A stretch of DNA of 64,000 nt from Anarhynchus alexandrinus (taxonomy: Eukaryota; Chordata; Aves; Charadriiformes; Charadriidae). How positions within the stretch are numbered: position 1 is the first letter of the stretch; each line of letters starts with the position of its first letter. The notes beneath the pieces were generated by a model, which was given only the letters and a program-made list of their open reading frames with translations, ran no database searches and was not told the DNA's origin. Positions 38,794-47,835 of this stretch are shown here, in pieces. Position numbers and translations under genes: made by a program. Where the stretch lies: assembly GCA_008711295.1 (NCBI GenBank), contig VUYV01000146.1:248001-312000 (forward strand), read 5' to 3'.

Positions 38794-38837
38794 TCATCAT
38801 AACAGAAATGGTGTTCCATTTTCTGAGCTATAAATAG
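38794..38837 (+). promoter_or_regulatory. Core Pol III type-3 promoter of RNY3 (PSE + TATA)
   Basis: PSE-like TCATCATAACAGAAATG (38794-38810, -67 to -51) resembles vertebrate U6 and Y gene PSEs (ACC-TAAC-GAAAG pattern). TATAAATAG follows at 38829-38837 (-32 to -24), the same sequence and offset as at Y1. Confidence 0.87.
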
Positions 38838-38860
38838 TTTTTCTGCAACGGTAAGATCTT

Positions 38861-38962
38861 GGCTGGTCCGATGGCAGTGGTATTTATAATTAATTGATCA
38901 CAGTCAGTTACAGATTTCTTTGTTATTTCTCCACTCCCACTGCTGCACTTGACTAGTCTTTT
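38861..38962 (+). ncRNA. RNY3: Y3 RNA (Ro60-associated small RNA)
   Basis: The transcript starts GGCTGGTCCGATGGCAGTGG and continues with AATTGATCACAGTCAGTTAC, CAGATTTCTTTGTTATTTCT and CCACTCCCACTGCTGCACTT, closely tracking human Y3. It ends GACTAGTC plus four T. Length about 102 nt against 101 for human Y3. The terminal stem (GGCTGGTC with GACTAGTC) and the Ro60-binding bulged helix are intact. The pyrimidine-rich loop is where Y3 is known to bind additional proteins. Together with Y4 and Y1 it forms a same-strand cluster; the spacing and a separate complete promoter indicate independent transcription units. Confidence 0.95.
38959..38962 (+). terminator. Pol III terminator of RNY3 (T4)
   Basis: Four T follow GACTAGTC and then G. 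This is the minimal RNA polymerase III stop signal, as in human Y1 and Y3. Confidence 0.75.
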
Positions 38963-40930
38963 GTTGCTGAAGTTCCTCATATTTTTTAGTAGCACTTGTA
39001 ATCGAACATTATAGAAATAATATTTGTATAGAGGTAGAACAAACAGGACAAAGCAGGGATGCAGCTGCCCACATTCAGAATATTTCCAACACCACATGTG
39101 TAATTCAACCTTCCTCATCCTGCTCTGATTTTTCAAGTTCTTTAGTGGCCTTAACATTTTCTGTAGATCCTGTTCTCTTTAATTTGTAAGACGACAGCCT
39201 CTTTTGTTCACCTTTGATTTTCTGGAATAGAATATATTTTTTAATCTTAATCCCTCACGGACTATGCTTTCTTCCTCAGTCTCTCTGAGAAGCCAGTGCC
39301 TGCTCCTTACTTGATTTTTACCATTGTTAAAAACACAGGCACTGTGCTTCAAAGGCATTTCTGCAATGGCAGCTGGAAGACTTACTTGCTGCTGGGGGTA
39401 GAGGATGACAGAGGAGTGAGTTACTGAGATTCTGCTTTACTTATATAGTTTTCATTTCTAATATATCATCCTTACAAGTTCAAGCATGCTTTTCACAGAT
39501 TAATGAAATGGAGTAACAGTCAAAAGGATAAATAGCAAAAATTAAGTGATGACTGCATAAACCTTTCACATACAAGACACAGGATTTTCTGCTCTAGGTG
39601 CATTTGTGTGCCATTTAATTGCCAGAGAATACAGCAACTGAGCAAGGTGGAGGCCCTCACTTTATGCAGAAAGGTATTTAATTTTTGGTTGTCATGATCC
39701 TCAAATATTTCTTTGATGATCGGTTCCCACAGGTGGCTGTTCGAAGCTCCCAGCCTCCGGCCCTCTCAGCTCCCTCTTTCTAGACTGGGGGGTTACGTGT
39801 TGGGTTTCTTTCTGTCAGCTGTGAGATGCTAATTGTGCTGAGACGAATATATCCCCAGCCAGTACAGATTCATTTTCCTGTAGGTTCTTTATATCAGCAA
39901 TTCTCATCTATTTGAAATCTGCATTTATTGCCCAATTATTGAAGCCTGCTAGCTAAAATGCTATTGTTTCTGTTTATCGTTCTTTTCCATTATCCTTTGG
40001 GTTTTTTCCACTTTCAGCTTTTTCCACTTTNTGTTCTTTTCCATTATCCTTTGGGGTTTTTCCACTAAGGCAGTGGAAAAGTTTTTTCCACTTTCAGCTT
40101 TTTCCACTTTTTCCGCTTTCAGCTATGTCTACCTTATAACTGCCTTACAGCCACACAAATACGTAGCATGCAAACAAAAGGTTCCTTTTGTGGACTGAGC
40201 TGCAGCAGCAAAGTTGCACTATACACTCCTGTCACCATCTCCACAACCTCCCTCTCACTGTGTCCGCAGGCTGAGCTCGCAAAGGCGGTGAGAGCTCACT
40301 TGTGCTCACACGGTGCAACTGTACCACGAGCTGCGGGCACAGGTCTGGAAATCAAGAACTACGTACCCTTCCATAAACCCAAATTACATGAATATACTAG
40401 TAGGAAACTACGTGCTGTCATAGATCTAAATCCAAGATATTTTTTCCCCCTCCCTTCAGGATTTTCTTTACCAGTTTTTGATTTCACCCCTAGGTATCTC
40501 CCTACGTCCCTTCTCCAAGAGTGTGAAAGATTTTTCTTAATGAGGGCCAAAGATAGCCTTCCAGTAACTCTCCTTTGCCACATATTAATATTTAACTTAA
40601 CACTGTTAATCAATGTGATAATAATTGTGCTCCCTTTCCCAGCACCGCAGTGGGTGTGGTGGTTGGAAACACTGAGCTCTGTCTCCAACACAGGGCCCCA
40701 AAAACTTCCCCACCTGCAAGCCCTCCCCTCCTTTACTGCAGGGGCATGGCCCTTCAAAATCCCAAGGGATATGCGGTTCAGGGATAACGCTGAGAGCCTG
40801 GTGTCATTTATCGGACTTAATATGCAAAGCATACCTCCGCTGAGTTGCTGACCAGGTGCCTGCTGCCCATCCAGCCGTGCCTGTGGCATCCCAGCAGAGA
40901 GGCTGCCTGTTTGCTCAATGCTCTGACATC
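38963..40930. other. Intergenic; contains a T-rich tandem repeat and a long orphan ORF
   Basis: This stretch has a T-rich tandem repeat (about 39969-40130). Next to it is a 227-codon plus-strand open frame (40168-40851) with no family I recognise. There is otherwise nothing assignable. Confidence 0.6.
39969..40130 (+). repeat. T-rich tandem repeat with one undetermined base
   Basis: Two imperfect copies of a unit of about 65 bases built from TTTTCCATTATCCTTTGG and TTTTTCCACTTTCAGC blocks. The second copy carries an insertion with GGCAGTGGAAAAGTTTTTTC, making a local inverted repeat around TTTTCCAC. One N lies at 40031, exactly at the unit junction, suggesting an assembly join or collapsed array. 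Confidence 0.8.
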
Positions 40931-40951
40931 CACCTTCGCATAACTTTCTCT

Positions 40952-41162
40952 TTAGTATCTTTATCAATGACCTGGACGAGGGGATCGAGTGCATCCTCAG
41001 AAAGTTTGCAGATGACACCAAGTTGGGTGGGAGTGTTGACCTGCTTGAGGGTAGGATGGCCTTACACAGGGATCTGGACAGGCTGGATCTATGGGCTGAG
41101 GCCGATGGTATGAGGTTGAACAAGGCCAAGTGCTGAGTCCTGCACTTGGGTCACAACAACCC
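40952..41162 (+). mobile_element. CR1 internal fragment
   Basis: The ATCTTTATCAATGACCTGGA block, then AAGTTTGCAGATGACACCAA (encoding the KFADDT catalytic motif of CR1 reverse transcriptase), are nearly identical to the copy at 20920-21120. The match runs on to GGTCACAACAACCC. The usual CR1 3' tail is missing, so this is an internal remnant cut at both ends. It creates a 256-codon shadow frame on the minus strand. Confidence 0.93.
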
Positions 41163-44100
41163 GCACTGGCTGCCGGGATTGAATAGGGATCTCTGGGCAT
41201 AAATAGCATATCGGTTGTTTTCTTTTTGTCATCGGTGGTAGTTCTTTTCCTTGCATAAACTGATACACTGAGCTTCTCGTGGGTTTGGCTATTAAGGCAA
41301 TATACAGTCTTGTTTCTTAAGACTTACTACCATGTGAACACAAGTTTCTAATGTCTTTTCCTATTGGGTGTAAGCAGCTTAAAAGCCATCCCTCTAATGT
41401 CCATACTCCGTCTTTTGGCTCTTCCAGTCATGAAGGCCTTTTTTTAAACTCAGACACATCGAGGGGTGAAAGTTAAATATTCTGCTGACCCTGTTAGCAC
41501 AGCACCCATCCCAGCTGTGACTCAGTTCAGCAAACCTCTGACGATACAACAGTGTTAACATTGTTTTAAAAGGCCTTAACAACCCGCCTTCCTTTCAAAC
41601 ACAAGCAATGACTAAGTTTCATGCCCATCTAGGAGGTCTGTATAAAACTTGGGGTAGCACGTATGCCCTAAATGTAGAGTTCACCCTGTGGTTTCCCAGT
41701 AATGTCCTGGAGGTCACAATTTTTGAGCAGAAGAACGGGAGATAACTGTAAACAGAAAAGGCTGCACGTATGCTGTTACTAGAAATGTAGGAAAAAGCCT
41801 GAAAGCATTTCCTTCAAAAAAAACCCCAAAAAACTGTTGTTAATCAAGGGGGGATTTAAAATCCAAAGTTTTAATTTTTAAACATTAGGAATTTCTTATT
41901 TTAAGTATTTGGGAGCCCACTAAGAATGTATCAGCCAGCTCTGCTGATTAAATCTCATGGCTGGCTTTGCAGTGACTAGATCAGTAGATAAATTCCTACT
42001 AAATACAACTGTCAGCTCAACATATGTTTTGGACAGCAAGTCTTTACACTGTACCTTATGTAAGGTAAGAATGCCACAAAGTGTCTTTCATATTTGCATG
42101 ACGACTATTTCTCTAGAAAATTCCACCTCTTCATAACACTTTGAACCTGTGAATTTTGTATCCAGCTCCTAGGTTTCAAGTGCAATTTTATACACTGATT
42201 TTATTAATTGTTCAGAGTATCAATTATTAGAACATTAATTACTAGAATATTGTAAAGCAAAAGCCAGTGAAATTTTTACTACTATGTGATATAAACTGCA
42301 ACAGCTGAAGCTCACACAGATGAATGCGATACAAAGGACAGTGATAGTAAAAGGGGTATTGGCACAGGCAATCATGTGCTCTTAGTTTGACCACCCAAGT
42401 GGAAATTTCATTAGGAATTTTTAATCACTTCTCCCAGATTCATCCGTCTTTTTAAGATCAGAGCAGCTTATTTACGGAGCCACTGGTTTTCTCCATCTCA
42501 GACCCATGGAGTTCAACAGACCAAGAAAAAATGGCTAAGGTAGTGTAATTGGGACCACCAAAATTTCCACTGGGGAGGTAAAATCCAGTCATCAGCCGTT
42601 AGTCCCAGTCCCAGAGGTGGACGCTAGAGAGCTCCTTCCCCCCGGAGCGATGGAAATATCTTCCCTCCTGCAGCGCCACGGAGTCGCACCTCACTGCAGC
42701 AGAGTCCACTCTGCCTACCAGGACCATAACGCACCGGAGGAAGCCTCTGTGTAGTGGTGGGTGTCCTCCTCAGACTTACAACTGATGATTTCAGTGCATC
42801 CCTGCCCCTCTACGCAGGTGTGGTGCCTGCTCCACCAGGCACAACGCCTTTACCTTCTGCAGGACAGTTTGTCTTTGTGCCATAGAAACACTGTTATTTT
42901 TCTGCCAGAGGGTTATCTACAACTGCACAGGAGAATTGTCCCCAGAATAAGCTGCAAAAAGAAAACTGTTGCCTTCCCAGCCTCCACATCAGTCTTTTGA
43001 CGCTAATCACAATCATTTTGGCTGCAACATCTACACCATGAACCTGCAAGAGTCAAATGTAGTAAACAAAAATACGTAAAAATAGTCTTTCTATGAAATG
43101 ACCAAGTTTCCTGTGAAATTTACTCAATTTCTTTCAGCTGAGTTTTACAGAAGTAGTGTAAGGCTAACAGATTACAAAATTCTATCATTAAAGCAAAACA
43201 AATGTTTTTAACAGAGCATAGCTCAAAGTACAGTTAGGCATAGTACCTTCTCTCTAGGCAAAGTTATCCTTTCACTAGAAGTTTGTTTTGCTGTTAAAAC
43301 TGAATTCTGGAAGTATTAACTTAGATGTTTAGTGTAAGAAATAATAATTGCAAATAAGCAACATCATTACCTCTGCTGAAAAAGCTGAGCTATTTCTTCA
43401 GCAAGCATTCCCTAGGGAAAGGTGTTAGAAGACTCTGAATATACAAATAGAAATACTCTGAAGAGATTAAATAAAGTAATTTTAATTAATTCCCAATGGG
43501 GAGAGAGTCTTCCCAAACTCTAAGTTGTATGGAAGCTATGCAAGAAAAAAAAGACATGTTGTGTAATTCCAGATACTTCACAGTTTTTTCCACCCCTGAA
43601 AACATGAAATGTTTTCACAGGTTATCTCTCTTAGGACTGAAACCCTGACTAGGGGAAAACCAAGTCTTACTTGGCCTCAGAAGGAAGTGCTGCTACCAGT
43701 GTCACATGAAATAATTTTCTCCGTTGTCTTGAAAATACAGATCTATAATTTAAGAAGTCATGCCACAGCAATGTAAAACAATGGTGGGTTAGACATGTAA
43801 AGGAGACACGTTTTAAGAACGCGCTGCAATAACTGTGCATCATTCCCTGTCACCGTCCTAGCCCTGTGAATACTCCAAGGACTGTAGCTGATGTAAATCA
43901 GAACGCATTAAATCTCTGCCTTAAGGAGCTTGCAGGCAAGTGTCTCTTGCCTGTTCTTTATACTGTTGTCTGTCAGAGGGGGTGCTGGTTTTGTTGAGAC
44001 GTGGGTGCTGTTTCGATGTAAATAACAGCTAACGGTAATTGCTGTTAATAAAGCAATATCGGTTACATTTACTGAAGGTATGGACCTAATTATCAGCAAG

Positions 44101-44282
44101 TTAAAAATAAATTGAAATGGAAACCTGTTGCACATGCTAGCTGGAATAACACAGCTGCAGCACAGTGAAACATTCCCTTGAAAAAAACCCAGGTTTCAGA
44201 GAAGCAAAACAGTATGGATAAAATAAATCAATTTGCAATCGGTTCTTTTTTTAAGAAAATTTCTCTAGACACTGAGAATGGC
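41163..44282. other. Intergenic, no gene seen
   Basis: No gene, RNA gene or repeat family is recognisable in this AT-rich stretch. Short open frames lack domain or splice support. Confidence 0.6.
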
Positions 44283-45284
44283 TGTGGTGTGTTGACCCTG
44301 GCTGGGTGCCAGGTGCCCACCAAAGCCTCTCTGTCACTCCCCTTCCTCATTTGGACAGGGAAGAGAAAATATAATGAAAGGCTCGTGGGTTGAGATAAGG
44401 ACAGGGAGAGATCTCTCACCAGTTGTGTCACGGGAAAAACAGACTCGACTTGGGGAAAAAAAAAATAATTCAATTTATTACCAATGAAATCAGAGCAGGA
44501 TAATGAGAAATTGAACTAAATCTTAAAAACATCTTCCCCCTACCCCTCCCTTCTTCCCAGGCTCAACTTCACTCCCAGTTTTCTCTACTTCCTCCTCCCG
44601 AGTAGTGCACGGGGACAGGGAATGGGGGTTGTGGTCAGTTCACACATCTCTGCCGCTCCTTCCTCCTCAGGGGCAAGACTCCTCAAGCTCTTTCCCTGCT
44701 CCAGCATGCGTCCTTTCCATGGGGTACAGTCCTTCAGGAACAGACTGCTCCAGTGTGAGCCCCCCACGCAGTCACAAGTCCTGCCAGCAAACCTGCTCCA
44801 GTGGGGGCTCTCCACAGGGTCACAGCCCCCTTCAGGCATCCACCTGCTCCAGCCTGGGGTTCCTCCATAGGCTGCAGGTGGATATCTGCTCCACCATTAA
44901 CCTCCATGGGTTGCAGGGGGACAGCCTGCCTCACCATGGTCTTCACCATGGGCTGCAGGGAAATCTCTGCTCTGGCACCTGGAGCACCTCCTCCCCCTTC
45001 TTCTTCACTGACTTTGGTGTCTGCAGATTTGTTTCTCTCACATATTCTGTCTCCTCTCTCTGGCTGCAACTGTGCAGGTTCCCCCCCCCCCCCCTTCTTA
45101 AATATGTTATCCCAGAGGTCACTACCACCGTCACTAATCGGCTCGGCCTTGGCCAGTGGCATGCCCACCTTGGAGCTGTCTGGCATTGGCTCCATCGGAC
45201 ATAGGAGAAGCTTCTAGCAGCTTCTCACAGAAGCCACCCCTGTAGCTCCCCCACTACCAAAACCTTGCCATGCAAACCCAATAC
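44283..45284 (-). mobile_element. Solo LTR of an avian ERVL-like endogenous retrovirus
   Basis: The plus strand reads TGTGGTGTGTTGACCCTGGC at the left and GCAAACCCAATACA at the right, so both orientations start TG and end CA as LTRs do. On the minus strand an AATAAA signal (44474-44479) lies about 190 bases before the 3' end, fixing the transcription direction. The body, including the GGTAGTGGGGGAGCTACAGG start region and repeated CTGCTCC blocks, looks to me like a bird ERVL-type LTR, recognised from memory. No gag, pol or env sequence adjoins it, so it is a solo LTR. I did not find a convincing 5-bp target duplication. It contains a 14-base poly-C run (45081-45094). Open frames inside it are not genes. 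Confidence 0.8.
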
Positions 45285-46949
45285 AACAGCACCATGGACT
45301 CCAAATAGCTTCCAATACTTCCTGCTGTTATAGAGAGTTCTCACCCTCTAAGCAAAAGGACTACGCAACAAGTCAGACCTGATTTGTGTTCCTGTAATTG
45401 GTTCCAGAAGAGAAAGCTGGTCAGAAAAAGATCTGAATCTGTCATCTTCTAATAAGCAAGCAAAAAAGAAACCCAAACTAAATCAAACAGACCAGAACTT
45501 ACTCAGTTTGTAGAACTGACACATAAAGCTTTCATAGAAGAAAAGAAGAAAGAATGAATTGATATCAAAGTGCAGGAGCTTAGCATCTCAGTGATTATCT
45601 GTGACTATATTTAATTACAGCCCATGCTCTGAAAATGTGAGATAAAGATCAGATATGAAGATTTTAGTTTTGAATACCTAATAATGCTGCAGCTCCTGAT
45701 CCAAAGCAAAAATTCAAAATATTGCTACCAGTAATCCACCCAAACTTTTAAGCACCTGTCCTTTGCTAATCCTCACCCTTTTACTACATATCTTCTTACA
45801 GATGGGTATTTTCAGCATTACAAAAATAAACATTCTGGGAAAAATGCAGAGAACATTTATCATATGGTGCCAAACCAAGTACAGTGAGTGTAGCCCTTGC
45901 AGGATTTCTTTCTGCTTTACCATCTTCTGTATTTCAGGTTTTACTGCTGCTGAGAGAGTTCATCTAGCTGATTTCTTTGTACACATAGAGCCCTTCTGAA
46001 AGCCGTCTTTTTGGCAGAGTGATGAGTTTCCTTTCCTGTTACACTCAGTTTTACCTATATCATGTTACTGTCCCTAACCATGGATCACTCCAGACCCAAG
46101 GCAGCCACTAGGTTTTTTAACAATCTACTACAGACTTTCATACTCTCACAGGGGCTCCTCTCAACGGGTGATGCAATAGCAATTGCAGCGGCTGTTTGCA
46201 AGGCCACAGGATGAAAAGAGCACCTACTGCCATGGTTCTGGGAAGGGACAAGGAGGAGACATTGTGAAACCATAGCAATGGGAGAGGGATAGGTAGTAAA
46301 GTCTCCTCCTGTGTATGTACGGGGAACTTAAAGAACCAAATACTTGCATCTTCTCTGCAGTGGGCACTAAAATCACACGCAGCTTGGGCATGTTACATCT
46401 CACTATACACCCACCAGAGTAGGACCATGGGGATAAAACTGTAGGTTCCCCTGACCATCCTTTATCCAGGGCAGATTTTACCCAGAACATATGCCGGCAC
46501 CCAAGGAAACTTTCAAGAGTTTGAAGAGAGACTTAGCTGGGAAGCATTTGGTGAAGTCAATTACGGAAACACTCCCAGTGAAGAATTACACCAGACCTAA
46601 TGGCCAATGGAGACAAGTACCCACAGGTACTTCTAAGAGAAGCCCTCCAAGTCCAGGAAACCCCATCTTCCTTCAATAACCACAGGGAAGGGAAAAGGTA
46701 GCGATTGGAGAGATTAACCATCAGTTGCTTCCACTTACAGAAGGAGAGAACTCAGCTGTGTCTGGCCCAGGGTTCCCACCGGCAGGAGGGCCGGGCTGTG
46801 TTCCCACAGGAAAAGCAGCCCTCCTGAGAAAGGGGAGGGAAGCCCAGGGGAAAAAAAATTACATGAATCAGTGCTCATTGGTATCTGTGTCCGTTGCATG
46901 CAGAAGAAGCTGAAAAATATGCAGACGGAAGGTTCTCAGACAAGAAGTT
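45285..46949. other. Intergenic, no gene seen
   Basis: No gene or repeat family is recognisable between the solo LTR and the RNY1 CpG island. Confidence 0.6.
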
Positions 46950-47620
46950 CCTTTCTGCGGCCGAGCAGAACTAACAGCTCGCTTCTGGCGGGTGGGGGCG
47001 GTCCCATACCCGACCTGTCCAAACCGTGTGTGCTCCCGCTGCTTGCTTTGCGTTACCTCCGGTGCTCATCGAGTTTCTCGGTGAGCTGATACAAGTTTTT
47101 GGTATTGGAGAGCGCTGAAGGGAGCTCTTCCCATAATTGAAGCACGGACATAGGCCTTTCTTGGAAATACCTTTTTTTGAAAACACCTTTTTCTGAAAAC
47201 TGCGGAGCTTCCCTCCATGGGGGTGGGTGCCCAGGAGCTCCCTTCTTCCAGTCAGACGTATCTTTCCACTTAACTGGTAGAAATGGAGTTATTTTTGCAA
47301 TCCCATCTACCAAAGCCGTTAGAACCAGCCAACGGAAGGAGACGCAAACGCGCGGCAATTGCGCGCATACGCAAACACGGCACGAGCAGCTTAATTTTCC
47401 TAAGAAAACACGGTGAAAACAGGTGGAGCGCTGCCCCCCAGCGCCGCCTCCCGCCGCCCCGCCCTGGGCGCAGGGGCGGGGCCTTGTGATTTGCATACTG
47501 CCTTCCCAGGATGCAGCGGGGCCGCCCCAGAGGCAGGGGGGGATCTTTGCTGCTCTGCTTCAAGGCATTTCTCTGGAATTGCGGCTTCCACCGCGCTGAC
47601 GGGGTTAGAGATGTAAATGC
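46950..47620. promoter_or_regulatory. CpG island immediately upstream of RNY1
   Basis: This is a distinct GC- and CpG-rich block inside AT-rich DNA. It contains a GC box (GGGGCGGGG, about 47473-47481), an NRF1-like palindrome (GCGCATACGC, about 47363-47372) and the RNY1 distal enhancer. Y RNA genes do not need a CpG island, so it may also drive a Pol II transcript. A plus-strand CTCG|GTGAGC donor-like site occurs near 47078. No convincing coding frame is present, since frames overlap on both strands. Confidence 0.75.
47489..47518 (+). promoter_or_regulatory. Distal enhancer of RNY1: octamer plus ZNF143/Staf site
   Basis: A perfect octamer ATTTGCAT (47489-47496) is followed directly by ACTGCCTTCCCAGGATGCAG (47497-47516), a strong ZNF143/Staf match. 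It lies at about -235 to -206, the same place and order as at Y3. Confidence 0.87.
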
Positions 47621-47656
47621 ATTGCCAGAGAAAAACTAGGAGCGCCTCCTCAATAA

Positions 47657-47700
47657 TAGCCATAACTGCAGAGCTATCTGACTGAGGGAGGTATAAATAG
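47657..47700 (+). promoter_or_regulatory. Core Pol III type-3 promoter of RNY1 (PSE + TATA)
   Basis: PSE-like TAGCCATAACTGCAGAG (47657-47673, -67 to -51) resembles the U6 PSE core. TATAAATAG lies at 47692-47700 (-32 to -24). Confidence 0.87.
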
Positions 47701-47723
47701 CTTTGAGGTAGAACTGTTTTCTC

Positions 47724-47835
47724 GGCTGGTCCGAAGGTAGTGGGGTATCTCAATTGATTGTTCACAGTCAGTTACAGATTGATCTCCTCGTTCTCTCTTT
47801 CCCCCCTTCCCACTACTGCACTTGACTAGTCTTTT
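47724..47835 (+). ncRNA. RNY1: Y1 RNA (Ro60-associated small RNA)
   Basis: The transcript starts GGCTGGTCCGAAGGTAGTGG and contains TATCTCAATTGATTGTTCAC, AGTCAGTTACAGATTGATCT and a CTCTTTCCCCCCTTCCCACT loop, ending CTGCACTTGACTAGTC plus four T. It is almost identical to human Y1, about 112 nt against 112-113. Such conservation far exceeds the surrounding DNA and marks purifying selection. The terminal stem binds Ro60, the oligo-U tail binds La, and the pyrimidine-rich loop is known to bind PTBP1 and nucleolin. Y RNAs also act in initiation of chromosomal DNA replication. It is the nearest Y gene to PDIA4 and is transcribed towards it. Confidence 0.97.
47832..47835 (+). terminator. Pol III terminator of RNY1 (T4)
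   Basis: Four T follow GACTAGTC and then GCACC. This is the minimal terminator conserved with mammalian Y1. Confidence 0.8.

Noticed and set aside
40359..41129. 256-codon minus-strand frame
   Set aside because: Its first part is the antisense of the CR1 RT fragment and the rest is the shadow of the opposite-strand frame. No domain is recognisable.
44585..45217. Frames up to 199 codons on both strands
   Set aside because: They lie entirely within the ERVL-like LTR. LTRs of this type produce spurious predicted proteins.
47053..47496. 147-codon minus-strand frame in the RNY1 CpG island
   Set aside because: The GC-rich island has few stops in any frame. Overlapping frames exist on both strands and no family is recognised.
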